Below are positions 52,658 to 63,197 of a stretch of 64,000 nt of DNA, one piece after another. Source of the stretch: Echinometra lucunter (lineage: Eukaryota; Echinodermata; Echinoidea; Camarodonta; Echinometridae); the NCBI GenBank assembly GCA_029962745.1, contig CM057162.1, positions 4,587,559-4,651,558 on the forward strand, read 5' to 3'. The translations under genes were made by a program, and so were the position numbers. Every line of letters starts with the position of its first letter. Position 1 is the stretch's first letter. Below the pieces are notes generated by a model, which saw only the letters and a list, made by a program, of their open reading frames with translations, ran no database searches and was not told where the DNA came from.

Positions 52658-55525
52658 ATGACCCTGCATTTTATAAATCTCTCGACAGGACCAAACATGT
52701 TCATCAAACTAGCTCTGATTGCTATCTATCTGGGGTACGCAATGTGGACGATTCCAGACCTGGCAATAACAAGCTACAGACTGGTTGCAGGAACCACTCC
52801 TGCACAGAAACCTGCACTAACAGTTTCTACAGTCCCATACACTGAGTTTTATGTTGCCAAGACGAGAATCATCTTTCCGCTGCTCAACAATACCTATGAT
52901 GCCTTCTGTGCGTCAAACTTGACAGTGCCTATGAGTTGCATAAATGAAGGAGGAGACTTAGACCTGGACTTGGAAATAAAAAATGATCCAGTCTTCTTCA
53001 CTGGACTATTCTTGAATCAACAAAGAGAGCAAGACCAAGGTGACCTCTCACAGCCCTTCAGTAGCCATGATATTGCCCTATATGATGCGACTTCAGAACA
53101 TAATTATTTGATTCCGATCATTTTATTCTGCCTTGTGATGTACTGTATGTATATCATCCTACCATTCGTTTCTGTTTCGACTATTTTGTGGAGAACAATA
53201 GTATGTCTCATATCAGGGAACTATAAAATAGAAAACAGGAAGTCTAAGCTCAGTAAACAACAAATTAACTCTCCAGAATTATGGAAGAGAGAGCAAGTGT
53301 TAAGTTCAAAATTAAAAGAAAACAAAAGAAAACTAAAAATGACACAGATCTCATTAAAGAAAAAACATGTTTCACTGCATCAATTACAAGGTAAACACCA
53401 AATGACAACTTCAAAATTACAAAAGTGTAAGAGGAAGGTTAAAAAGACTCTTTCTTTACTTTGTGACAAAACCTTGGAATTACAGGATAATAAAATCAAG
53501 CTAAAAAACACACAATCCTTACTGGAAAAGGAAAAATCAGAAGTATCAGTACTACGAGTTGCAGATAGGTCTTCAAGCTCAAAACTGAAAAAAAGTCAGA
53601 AAAAACTTGCTCATACAGAATCTCTACTCACTGAAAGCAAAACTGCACTCTCAAAATTTGCAATTGAAAAGGCAGCTACAAATTCAGAATTAACGGAATG
53701 TAAAAGAAATCTTAGCGAAACGAAAAGTGCACTATCACAACGGGAGGCTAGTCATCGTGTCACATACAAAGAATTACAGGAGGCTGAAAGGAAACTGGCC
53801 GAAACAGAATCGCTGCTAAGAGAAAAGGATGTGAAACTTGAGAGAGCAAATGTTAAAGAAACTGATATCATCCAGCAACTAAGTGAAGTTAAAGACAAAC
53901 TTAGTGAAAAAACCTTGGAATTACAGAATAATAAAATCAAGCTCCAAAAAACACAATCCTTACTGGAAAAGAAAAAATCAGAAGTATCAGTACTACGAGT
54001 TGCAGATAGGTCTTCAAGCTCAAAATTGAAAAAAAGTCAGAAAAAACTTGCTCATACAGAATCCTTACTCAATGACAAAGAAGTTGCATTTTCAAACTTA
54101 GAAACAAGCAAGAAAGCTGTGCAGAGAGAACTGAACAATGTTTATGGTAAACTTTCCGAAACACAGTCAACACTGAGGGTTAGAATGGGTGAATTTCATG
54201 AGTTACAAGCACAAGAACAAAAGACAAAGCAAGAATTACAAGAAATTTCCAGGAAACTGGTTCAAAAAGAAGCAGCTTTCTCTAAACTAGAAACTTTGCA
54301 TGAAGTTGCAATCTCTGAACTAGAAGAACGCCAATCAAAACTCAATGAGACTGAATCTCTACTCAGTGAAAACAAAACTGCACTCGCAAAATTGGCAACT
54401 GAAAAGGCAGCTACAAATTCAGAATTAACGGAATGTAAAAGAAATCTTAGAAAAATGAAAAGTGCACTATCAGAACAGGAGGCTTGTCATCGTGTCAAAT
54501 ACAGAGAATTACAGGAGGCTGAAAGGAAACTGGCCGAAACAGAATCGCTGCTAAGAGAAAAGGATGTGAAACTTGAGAGAGCAAATGTTAAAGAAACTGA
54601 TATCAGCCAGCAACTAAGTGAAGTTAAAGACAAACTTAGTGAAAAAACCTTGGAATTACAGAATAATAAAATCAAGCTCCAAAAAACACAATCCTTACTG
54701 GAAAAGAAAAAATCAGAAGTATCAGTACTACAAGTTGCAGATAGGTCTTCAAACTCAAAATTGAAAGAAAGTCAGAGAAAACTTGCTCACACAGAATCCT
54801 TACTCAATGTCAAAGAAGTTGCTTTTTCAAACTTAGAAACAAGCAAGAAAGCTGTGCAGAGAGAACTGAACGATGTTCATGGCAAACTTTCTGCAACACA
54901 GTCAACACTGAGGGTTAGAATGGGTGAATTTCAGGAGTTACAAGCACAAGAACAAAAAGTAAGGAAAGAATTTCAAGAAATTTCAAGGAAAATTATTCAA
55001 AAGGAAGCTGCTTTATCTGAACTAGCAACTTTGCATGAAGTTGCAATCTCTGAATTAGAAGAATACCAATCAAAACTCATTGAGACTGAATCTCTACTCA
55101 GTGAAAGCGAAACTGCACTCTCAAGATTGGCAACTGAAAAGGCAGCTACAAACTCAGAATTAACGGAATGTAAAAGAAATCTTAGCAAAATGAATAGTGC
55201 ACTATCACAACGGGAGGCTCGTCATCGTGACACATACACAGAATTACAGGAGGCTGACAGGAAACTGGCGGAAAGAGAATCACTATTAAGAGAAAAGGAT
55301 GTGGAGCTTGCAAGAGCAAAAGATAAAAAGAAAGATATCAGCAGGCAACTACAAGAAGTCAAAGACAAACTTATGTGCCCCATTTGCTGTGCAGCAGAGA
55401 GGAATCAGGCCCTCACCTGTGGGCACATGATCTGCCATAGATGCCTTCGAGAGATCCAAGCACGAAACAATCGCTGTCCAACTTGTCGTACTGGAATAAG
55501 AAATGTTACTAAACTCTACAATTAA
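52658..55525 (+). CDS. Class B two-span membrane RING protein, long rod
   Basis: 955 codons from ATG 52658, single exon. The first 13 codons are frame-shifted against class B gene 1 by one extra base near 52678, so the conserved ATG at 52697 (MFIKLALIAIYLGY), just after CTCTCGACAG|G, is the better start. Span 1 is residues 14-32, then a loop with sequons NNT and NLT and two cysteines, then span 2 at about 149-170 with a second hydrophobic patch to 185. Residues 200-905 are coiled coil of 35-residue repeats, with a 735-bp block (245 residues, seven repeats) iterated three times at starts 53771, 54506 and 55241. The RING is at 907-943 and the tail ends KLYN. Same predicted role as gene 1 with a rod several times longer. 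Confidence 0.85.
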   Translation: MTLHFINLSTGPNMFIKLALIAIYLGYAMWTIPDLAITSYRLVAGTTPAQKPALTVSTVPYTEFYVAKTRIIFPLLNNTYDAFCASNLTVPMSCINEGGDLDLDLEIKNDPVFFTGLFLNQQREQDQGDLSQPFSSHDIALYDATSEHNYLIPIILFCLVMYCMYIILPFVSVSTILWRTIVCLISGNYKIENRKSKLSKQQINSPELWKREQVLSSKLKENKRKLKMTQISLKKKHVSLHQLQGKHQMTTSKLQKCKRKVKKTLSLLCDKTLELQDNKIKLKNTQSLLEKEKSEVSVLRVADRSSSSKLKKSQKKLAHTESLLTESKTALSKFAIEKAATNSELTECKRNLSETKSALSQREASHRVTYKELQEAERKLAETESLLREKDVKLERANVKETDIIQQLSEVKDKLSEKTLELQNNKIKLQKTQSLLEKKKSEVSVLRVADRSSSSKLKKSQKKLAHTESLLNDKEVAFSNLETSKKAVQRELNNVYGKLSETQSTLRVRMGEFHELQAQEQKTKQELQEISRKLVQKEAAFSKLETLHEVAISELEERQSKLNETESLLSENKTALAKLATEKAATNSELTECKRNLRKMKSALSEQEACHRVKYRELQEAERKLAETESLLREKDVKLERANVKETDISQQLSEVKDKLSEKTLELQNNKIKLQKTQSLLEKKKSEVSVLQVADRSSNSKLKESQRKLAHTESLLNVKEVAFSNLETSKKAVQRELNDVHGKLSATQSTLRVRMGEFQELQAQEQKVRKEFQEISRKIIQKEAALSELATLHEVAISELEEYQSKLIETESLLSESETALSRLATEKAATNSELTECKRNLSKMNSALSQREARHRDTYTELQEADRKLAERESLLREKDVELARAKDKKKDISRQLQEVKDKLMCPICCAAERNQALTCGHMICHRCLREIQARNNRCPTCRTGIRNVTKLYN

Positions 55526-55848
55526 ATCTTGGTGCTATACGTGAGACATTTCGACTTGATTTTTATTCCATCTATTCATTATTCATAATTTTTTGTACAA
55601 AGAATTTATTCAAATGCACATAATCATCATTTTGTTCCTATAAATTTACTGCACAAGGAAAATCCTCTTGATGAAAATTGCAATTAACAATGTACAGCAT
55701 TAACCTTTTATACTCTTCATAGAAACGTTTACATAAGTTCTAATCTGCATCTAAACATGTATGTCCCCAAATGTTCTTAAAAGCAATCAAATTGGTTCTG
55801 ATTGAGAAAAAGATAATCACAAACCAATGTCAAATCTTCCAAAAATGA

Positions 55849-55854
55849 AATAAA
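55849..55854 (+). terminator. Candidate polyadenylation signal AATAAA
   Basis: It lies 324 bp after the class B gene 2 stop, inside the flank shared with gene 1, where the hexamer is mutated. Confidence 0.4.
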
Positions 55855-56188
55855 TGGAAGTAAAATGTATTCATGAGCAATTTTTATTTACTTTTTTATA
55901 CCGGTAGTTCTTTTTTATAGTTCTTATAAGCAATCAAATTTGTTCTGATTGAGAAAAGAAACAATCACAACCAATGTAAAATCTTCCAAAAATGAAATAA
56001 TTTTTATGCATGTTATCTCTTTCGTGTTCTAATAATTTTTTTCTCTATTGCGTCTATCGTATCTTCATCTATCCCATCACACTCTGCTCCCTCATATCTT
56101 CTCACACTCCTTATCTTTCTCTCTTATATCTACCCTCTCCTTCCATATCAGTCTCTTTTTTCTACCTAATTCAGTCCTTCAAATTGAT
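55855..56188. other. Spacer with a local repeat of the gene 2 flank
   Basis: AGCAATCAAATTTGTTCTGA and ACAATCACAACCAATG at 55927-55976 repeat the sequence at 55791-55830, a small tandem duplication of the 3' flank. A TCTCTC-rich patch follows. Confidence 0.5.
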
Positions 56189-56670
56189 TTTAAATGTACA
56201 TATCCTGTCTGAAATGTCATTTTTATTAACCCATTCGTGACAGAGGGTCCACATTTTGTAGTTTGGCCTAATATCATTTGATGCAAAGCCCAAAAATCAT
56301 AGCAAATACATGAGCAGAAAGAGCAAAAAATGCTACACTTACTGTGCCCATTTTTGCTGCATCAGTATTTGTTGTTTGATGCTGAAATTTTTTAAAGGAA
56401 AATAAGCATTCAAATCCTTAAATTGGCAATGTGATAGAAAGTTTAAATCACCATTTTCCCCTGCAAATGGCAACTTTTTGACTTATCATAATTTCTCTCA
56501 ATTTATATTCATTTCAGATACATGACATTTTATAAGAAAATGTAGCAATAAAATAAAAATGTTGGTGTCGCCAATTTGAAGAATAAAAGCTGATCAAATT
56601 AGGCTTTAAATAATTCCTGTCACGAATGGGTTAAATGTACATATCCTGTCTGAAATGTCATTTTTATTCA
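56189..56670. repeat. 38-bp direct repeat bracketing a MITE
   Basis: AAATGTACATATCCTGTCTG plus AAATGTCATTTTTATT occurs at 56190-56226 and again at 56633-56669, one copy on each side of the MITE at 56230-56630. This is far longer than the TTAA target duplication. Confidence 0.85.
56230..56630. mobile_element. piggyBac-like MITE, copy 4 (401 bp)
   Basis: TTAA lies at 56226-56229 and 56631-56634. The ends are CCCATTCGTGACAG and CTGTCACGAATGGG, matching over all 14 bases as inverted repeats. Interior collinear with the other copies, with small deletions. Confidence 0.87.
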
Positions 56671-57289
56671 TTATGATTGAATGTTTATACCTATATACAA
56701 AATGTATTTTACCTTGGAATATAATTTCCCATGTATATGTGTATTCCATGTAAATCAGATTTTGAGCTGCCATGTGGTTTTTAAACAAATACCTTTCAAT
56801 CAATCAATCAATCAATCAATCATATTACATACAATGATAGCATGAAGGGCCATTCAGCTCATATTTTTAAAAGTTACTTTATAGCTTTAATTTTATAAAA
56901 GTGTATCAAGTGCACACCAAGTGAATCAGTATGTCCCTGCCAGAAGTGTAAATCTATGGAATGGTGTTAATTTGTGTAATTTCTGATAGATCCATCTAGG
57001 TAAATAGGAGAAATCAATTATTAAATCAATATTTTGTGATCATAATGCAGTGACATTATTTCTGGTGCTGAGACAGCATAAAAGAGCACATCTCTGTAAC
57101 TGTGCCAATTTCTGTAATATTTTTTCAGGTAATAATCATGTTGAGTAACATTATGCTGAGTATATTTACATGTACATGAAAATTTTACTAAAATATTTAC
57201 ACGAATACTCAATCTGCCTAGAATGATTCTATATTTCTACATTAGTCAATAGTACTACTGTTTTTCTTCACTGTTTGCTTATTTTATGT

Positions 57290-57290
<1 letters not shown>
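56671..57290. other. Gene-free stretch
   Basis: An (ATCA)n run lies at 56798-56821. No gene seen. Confidence 0.4.
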
Positions 57291-57349
<59 letters not shown>

Positions 57350-57700
57350 TTCAGTTCTTTTATAGTGCATAACACATAGCTTAGCATGTCCCTATGCACT
57401 TATATGAAACAACAGACATACAAATTAAGAAATGAAATTTGAAAGTAAGTAGATAGTGTTGGGCACTGAGTTCATGAAGAGAAAAAAAAAATAGATGTTG
57501 AACAAATGCTTTTTTTCAAAGAAGTCTTAAACTTATTTAAATCATGAATATTTCTCATAAAGTTTGGAAGTGCATTCCATAGGACGGAAGAAGCGTGTGC
57601 AAAAGAGCGCTCACCATATGTTTTGGTTACAATGGGAGGAACAGTAAACAAACTCCTTGTGCTTGATCTTAGAATACGAGTGGGCTGATGTAAAGTTAAG
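57291..57700. mobile_element. AAT microsatellite joined to a LINE/SINE-like tail
   Basis: About 19 AAT units at 57292-57348 lead into TTTTATAGTGCATAACACAT and later GAAGTGCATTCCATAGGACG and GAGCGCTCACCATATG. The junction resembles that at 32632, so this is probably a reverse-oriented retroelement end whose microsatellite is its 3' tail. Confidence 0.55.
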
Positions 57701-58189
57701 TTATGTGTAAATCACACTTAGAAATACTATGTATGAACTATGAATGGTTGAATAAATAACAAATTCAGTGTTACATACATGTTCACCATTATTTCACCGT
57801 TATTGGTGTTATTATTGTTACCGGTATATCATTATCATCATCATTTTTCTTTAGTATCAATCACAGGTTCGTTCCATCATGAATAAAAAAATAACAAAAA
57901 CTGAACGAACAATAATCAGAAACTATGGCAGACAAAATGCAGGAGATTCGAACACAGAACAGAATACATTCTCAATGCTAACGTTTATCTTTTTATATAA
58001 ATTATCCTCAAATCTTTGACATTGCCGCAAGACAAGATATGATTCTAATTGAATATGTCAGCAGCATTTAATGCTCATTTGGGAAGTAGAGATGATTTTT
58101 CAGAGGAAATCTTTCTCGCTCGGAATCCTCTGTGATCGATGCTAAATCCAGATAAACACTAGCTCGAAGGTATACTCAAGTTCAGACCT
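57701..58189. other. Gene-free stretch
   Basis: ATT/ATC run at 57790-57850. Nothing else recognised. Confidence 0.4.
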
Positions 58190-58368
58190 GTATTCGGTTG
58201 ATCTCTTTTCTTCTTCTTCATTCTGTTCTTTTCCTCTCTCATTCTTCCTCTCAACCAATCAATCTCTCACTCTCTCTTCACTTTTTCTATCTTTCTAAAT
58301 TCTAAATCCATCCACTCTTCTCCCCACCCCAGCCTCTCTCTTTCTCTCCCTCATTTCTTTCTAACCCT

Positions 58369-58405
<37 letters not shown>

Positions 58406-58545
58406 TTCTCCTTCTCTTTCTCTTCCACTACATATCACATCATCTCATAAACATTCCTCTCACTCTAGCTTTCTTTCATCATCATCATCTCTCTCTCTCT
58501 CTCCCTCTCTCTCTCTCTCCCTCTCTCTCTCACTCACTCACTCTT
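58190..58545. repeat. CT-rich region with CT dinucleotide runs
   Basis: Pyrimidine-rich throughout, with pure CT runs at 58373-58402 and 58487-58533. Confidence 0.85.
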
Positions 58546-58905
58546 TTCTCAATGCCTCTCAATCTCCTCTTCATAGCATAGCATTTCATTCATCATAACA
58601 CACATCAATGTGCAAAGGCAATGACTGCAAATAAATAATCTATTATGGATGAAACCATGCATGGACGTGTTCATTCCACATTATTCAAAGGGCATTTCTG
58701 GACAGGACAATCCGCCATCCAGAAGGACAAAAGATTTCGATTCATGCCTACTCCTGTCATGTGCTCAAGGGGCCCAGAACAGGATAGTGCACTATTTTCC
58801 GAAGTTCTAAAGAGGTCATGCTTCGTTTATCATGTCATTTCTAGTTGTGGCTGTTGCTTCCATCAAAAAAAAAATATTAGCGGTTTCTTTCATGTCACAA
58901 TCTTT
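58546..58905. other. Spacer between CT tracts
   Basis: An open frame begins at 58645 but has no recognisable domain and soon runs into the CT tract, so it is not called. Confidence 0.4.
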
Positions 58906-59210
58906 TTTTGTCCCCCTCTCTCTCTCCCTCTTTCTCATTCATTTCGATCTCTCCCTCCCCATGCTCTCCCACCCCTCTCTCTCTCCCTCCCTCCCACCTC
59001 TCCCTCCCACTCTCTTTTCTTCTCTCTCCCTCCCTCTTCCTCTCTCCCTCCTCTTCCTTCTCTTTCCCCCATCCCTCCCCTTTCTTCTCTCTCCCTTTCT
59101 TTCCCCCTCTCTCTCCATCTCTCTATATGCAATTTCACTCCCATTCTATATCTTTACATGCGCACTTACACACCCACACACTTACATGCATAATCCATCC
59201 CTCCATCTTT

Positions 59211-59256
<46 letters not shown>

Positions 59257-59272
59257 ACCCCCCCCCCCAAAC
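58906..59272. repeat. Long CT/CCCT pyrimidine tract
   Basis: CTCTCCCTC-type units from 58912 to 59130, a pure CT run at 59214-59250 and a C run ending near 59269. All three frames give low-complexity Ser/Leu/Pro products. Confidence 0.88.
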
Positions 59273-60500
59273 CCATCAGATACTACCGAGCATCAAAATA
59301 TCTGGCATGTTTGTATTTCAATACAAAGTATGAGGCCATATTCTCAACAAATTGCCATTCAAATCTTTAATTTAGCAAGGAGAACAAATGATTATCTTCA
59401 AATTCAGTTACATTTTGGCAACACCAAGTGTTAAAATGCAATTAACCTAATATCTACTGCAGTGCTCCATGCCAACATTTTTTGGTAGGGGTTAACCCGG
59501 GGTCCACACTGAAATTCGGGGCTCTGTATATATTGAGCCAAGTGTAAAAATTGTTCAATTTGTCCCTGGTTTCGCAAACCTATGTATCTCTTGCACTTAA
59601 GCCTATGCATATACATCACTATAAAAAAAAAAATTGCAAATTTGGAGAGTCCAGACCTAAATTTTCGAGGGGGGTGGGGATTGTGTACCGGATGCCTGTT
59701 AGTGTCGAGCTCTGCTACTGGAACCGGATGGTCCCTGTACAAAACCTACGGGGACATGAGAATTCAGGAGGCAGCAAGTTGACAATACACATGATGTATA
59801 AATACTTCATAATGTATTTTTGACTGGTAAAACATGCAAAAAGGTGAACACAGAAAATTGCGTCCCACAGGAATCAGGTTGTAATTAGCCTGAAAACCTC
59901 GATTCAGACAAAGGAGAGGAAAAAGACCGGATAGTCGCTTGAAAAATTGTTACCCTGAAGGGAGGGGGAGGTGTGACCCATCACAAAAGAATCGAAAAGA
60001 GCCTTTTTGTAATAAAACATCAATAGAGGAATAATTTCACTGTGAGTATGCATACATAATTATATCATTAGAGTTCCATTCTAGTTTAACCAGAACGGTT
60101 ATTACCTGCTGAATCTGGGTCTCACTATGAGCTCCAGATAAAGTGTCCGAATTTAATTCATTACTGGACGCTTAATTTGCAATCACTACTCACACCTCCA
60201 TACATTAACTGCTCATCACAGTGACAGTGCTATAATGCTGAGAGATGCAGGCCTGTACAACAGGGGAATACGATGGTCAGGAGTGAGGTTTGGGAAAAAG
60301 AGGAAAAATGGAAAGTCAGAGATGAAATCGGGGTGAAGAAGAAAAAGGGGCAGGGAGGGACGGCGAGAGAGAGAGAGAGGTGAGGAGATGAAGAGAAAAG
60401 ATGCGGAATGGATTCGCTTGGCCAGGTGTAACCCAAAACCTTGATGAATATGATATGTTGAATTAAACATAGGGGAGCATTTGGGATGGCATCACGCTCC
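59273..60500. other. Gene-free stretch with dispersed repeat fragments
   Basis: 59705-59775 (TGGAACCGGATGGTCCCTGT, then GAGAATTCAGGAGG) belongs to the family noted at 3811, 4366, 41252 and 46437. A GA run lies at 60365-60380. No gene supported. Confidence 0.4.
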
Positions 60501-60504
60501 CATC

Positions 60505-60905
60505 TTAAGCGATATTATCTTGCGGCGCCGCCAAGTCTGGGCTCGCGCCTAAGGATTAGATCGGAATTATATCAGAGGAGGAGGAGGAGAGAGAATTACA
60601 ATCGGGGGAATCAGCCCCAAAGAGGGGAAGGACAGAGGGGGGAGAGAGAGAGAGAGAGAGAGAGAGGGTCGGGGAATGAGACAAAAAAATTAAGTCGCAC
60701 AATGTTAACGCACAGGCGTTCTGCTTTAATGCTCGTTATTTATTATTTTGCGTGAAATCTTAGGCCACCGTCGGGGAGCACGGCCGGTCGGTCAGGGAGC
60801 GTAAGCGACACCGCCTGATCGTTGAAATTGGCTTGGAGTCGCGGAATGCACGGGTCGCGTGCGCCGGCTCCGCTTTCGCTCCCCTGGGACGGGTGCAAAC
60901 AAAAG
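60505..60905. promoter_or_regulatory. CpG-dense patch, candidate promoter or unrecognised exon
   Basis: TTGCGGCGCCGCCAAGTCTG at 60511 and the 60765-60895 stretch (GGGGAGCACGGCCGGTCGGT, GGGTCGCGTGCGCCGGCTCC) have far more CpG than the surroundings. A GA run at 60640-60666 lies between them. No open frame with a known domain was found. Confidence 0.35.
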
Positions 60906-62155
60906 AACAAGTGTGCATAGCGATGTTGTATGTGTCGCTAGTCAAATCTTGCGTCAAATTCGGTTGATTTATGATTATGGGGTCTGGTATCTGACAGAGT
61001 GGGAAAGATTCAATATGAATGCAAAACCCTGATGCCTGACTGTCAGATGTATATTTCATATGCTTTCATACCTCTCGCTATTCTTCCCCTCATCATACCA
61101 CGGTTCGTCATGGGGGTATAACAATGTCTCGAGTATTTGACAGATATTGATTCAGAGATAAAGATTAGTAATAACCACTTCCTTCATCATTTAGAAGTAC
61201 TATGACTCATTCCTCTGGTCTAATTATCTCTGATTTCATCACTTATTTGCCTCACTCCTGTGAAAATTAATCTCAGAACTTCAGCGGGAGGGGGTATTTC
61301 ATGTAGCACTTCACTTCTCTTCGTGATATCAATTCACACTGCTCAATTTTTCGGTCAGGCTTCATTAAGAAAAAAAAATATGACAGAAGATTGATGAAAT
61401 AGATGAAATAATTGAATTTGACGTAAGTGACAAGTTTGAGGAGAAGGTGATTGTTATTTGATTACCAATTTATGATTGACATGAGACGCAAGGAAATGTC
61501 AAATGATAAAGAGACAACATAAAAAGAAATACTTGGAGAGCACTTCCCCCTTACACTACCACTCAACATACAGACAGACTGTCTACAGGGACAGATATTT
61601 CTACAATACTCCTTTTCATGCATACACACAAAACCAATTTCTTCGAAGATTTCATTCAGAGCTTTCTTCATGATTCATAATATCAATTTTAATTGCTTGG
61701 TAGCACTTTCCTTAGGTTTTTGTTCTCTTAATGAATATGGGGAAGTGCAAGCACAAAAATTAAGAATGACAAACCTGATGAGAACATAAATGTCATTTAA
61801 TTACAAAATTATAATTGACATGAAACAGTAATTAAAATATCTACAAGGGACACTCACCTTCATGTGTCACTCTATGTGAACATTTAATTAACAAGTGTTG
61901 GATGTAATTGACAACATACATGTACTTGAAATATTTAGGTCTTCCCCTTTTATTTGGACAGGTGATATGTACCGACACATAGTAAAATAGGGAAAAGTGA
62001 TTTCAATTAAGTAGCTAATAAGCAGAACATAGAGTTAAGTGTTATAATAAATGCATCTGGAATGCAAAAGGAATACTGTTGTACATGTATCTATAGTCTA
62101 CGTTCCAGGCTAATTTTTCTTTCTTTTTCTTTTCTTTTTTTTTGGGGGGGGGCAC
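60906..62155. other. Gene-free stretch
   Basis: Two similar segments at about 61440-61520 and 61790-61830 share ATTACCAATTTATGATTGACATGA against ATTACAAAATTATAATTGACATGA. No gene recognised. Confidence 0.4.
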
Positions 62156-62339
62156 TCCATTTCACAAAGCTTCCAAGCAAGTCAAGACAGAGAAACTATA
62201 CGCACAATAGAAATAGAAACAGAAAAAAAGAGAATTAGACAGAGACATATATAAGCATAGAGACAAACAGATGGAAAAACATGCATGCAAAAAGATATAG
62301 ACAGAAAGAGAAAGACAGACCGATACTGGTAGAGGGAGG

Positions 62340-62373
<34 letters not shown>

Positions 62374-62508
62374 TGGACAAGTATGCAAAGAATGAGATAT
62401 AGAAAAGGACAGATACATGCACCTTAAAGGCCTGCAAGAAAAGACAGGAATGGACAGAGGCAGAAAGAAAGAGAAAGGCAGGCAGAAGACAGGTAGACTA
62501 AAGACAGA

Positions 62509-62539
<31 letters not shown>

Positions 62540-62610
62540 GAGGGAGGGAGGGAGAGAGAAAGGAGGGAGGGAGGGAGAGAGAGAGGGGGGGAGGGAAAGA
62601 GCCCTCTCTC
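62156..62610. repeat. Purine-rich tract with GACA and GA/GGGA runs
   Basis: GACA tetranucleotides at 62340-62372, GA run at 62511-62540, and GGGAGGGAGG runs to 62595. Low-complexity frames only. Confidence 0.88.
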
Positions 62611-62699
62611 TCTTGCAAAGCAAAATTAGCAAGAGTTAATGATTTCTGGAAGGATGAGAAATAATGAAGAGAGATGGTGATGGTGATTTGATCAAGGCT

Positions 62700-62784
62700 C
62701 TATATGTAATCTCTAGGATAAAATGTATGCTCTATAATGTTATACACATAACATATCATCTGTTTAGAGCCAGAAGGGCATTAA
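62700..62784. repeat. Left half of a dispersed repeat split by a MITE
   Basis: ATCATCTGTTTAGAGCCAGA, then AGGGCATTAA, aligns with 37258-37288. Its continuation, GACTGTATAAAATGATATGA, lies at 63198 on the far side of the MITE. Confidence 0.8.
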
Positions 62785-63193
62785 CCCATTCATGACAGAG
62801 GTCCACATTTTGTGGTTTGACCTAATAACTTTTGATGCAAAGCCCTAATAATCATACCAAATACATGAGCAGAAAGAGCAAAAAATTCTATGCAAACTGT
62901 GACCATTATGGTTGCGTCAATATTCGTTGTTTAATGCAGAAGATTTTTTAAAGGAAAATAAGCATTAAAATCCTTACATTGGCAATGTGATAGAAAGTTT
63001 AAAATCACTGTTATCCCCTGCAAATTGGCAACTTTTTGACTTCTCATCATAATTTTGTCAATTTATATTCATTTCAGATATATGATGTTTTATAAGAAAA
63101 ATGTAGCAATAAAATAAAAATGTTGGTGTTGCCAATTTGGAAGAATAAAAGCTGATCAAATTAGACTTTAAATAATTCCCTGTCACGAATGGG
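62785..63193. mobile_element. piggyBac-like MITE, copy 5 (409 bp), nested in another repeat
   Basis: TTAA lies at 62781-62784 and 63194-63197. The ends are CCCATTCATGACAG and CTGTCACGAATGGG. It interrupts a dispersed repeat whose uninterrupted form, with a single TTAA, is at 37286-37289. This shows insertion with TTAA duplication. Confidence 0.9.
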
Positions 63194-63197
63194 TTAA

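Noticed and set aside
53752..54675. Two nearly identical minus-strand frames opposite class B gene 2
   Set aside because: Shadows spaced 735 bp apart, mirroring the coding repeat.
58645..59434. Three overlapping Ser/Leu/Pro-rich frames
   Set aside because: They owe their length to the CT/CCCT tract and no domain is visible.
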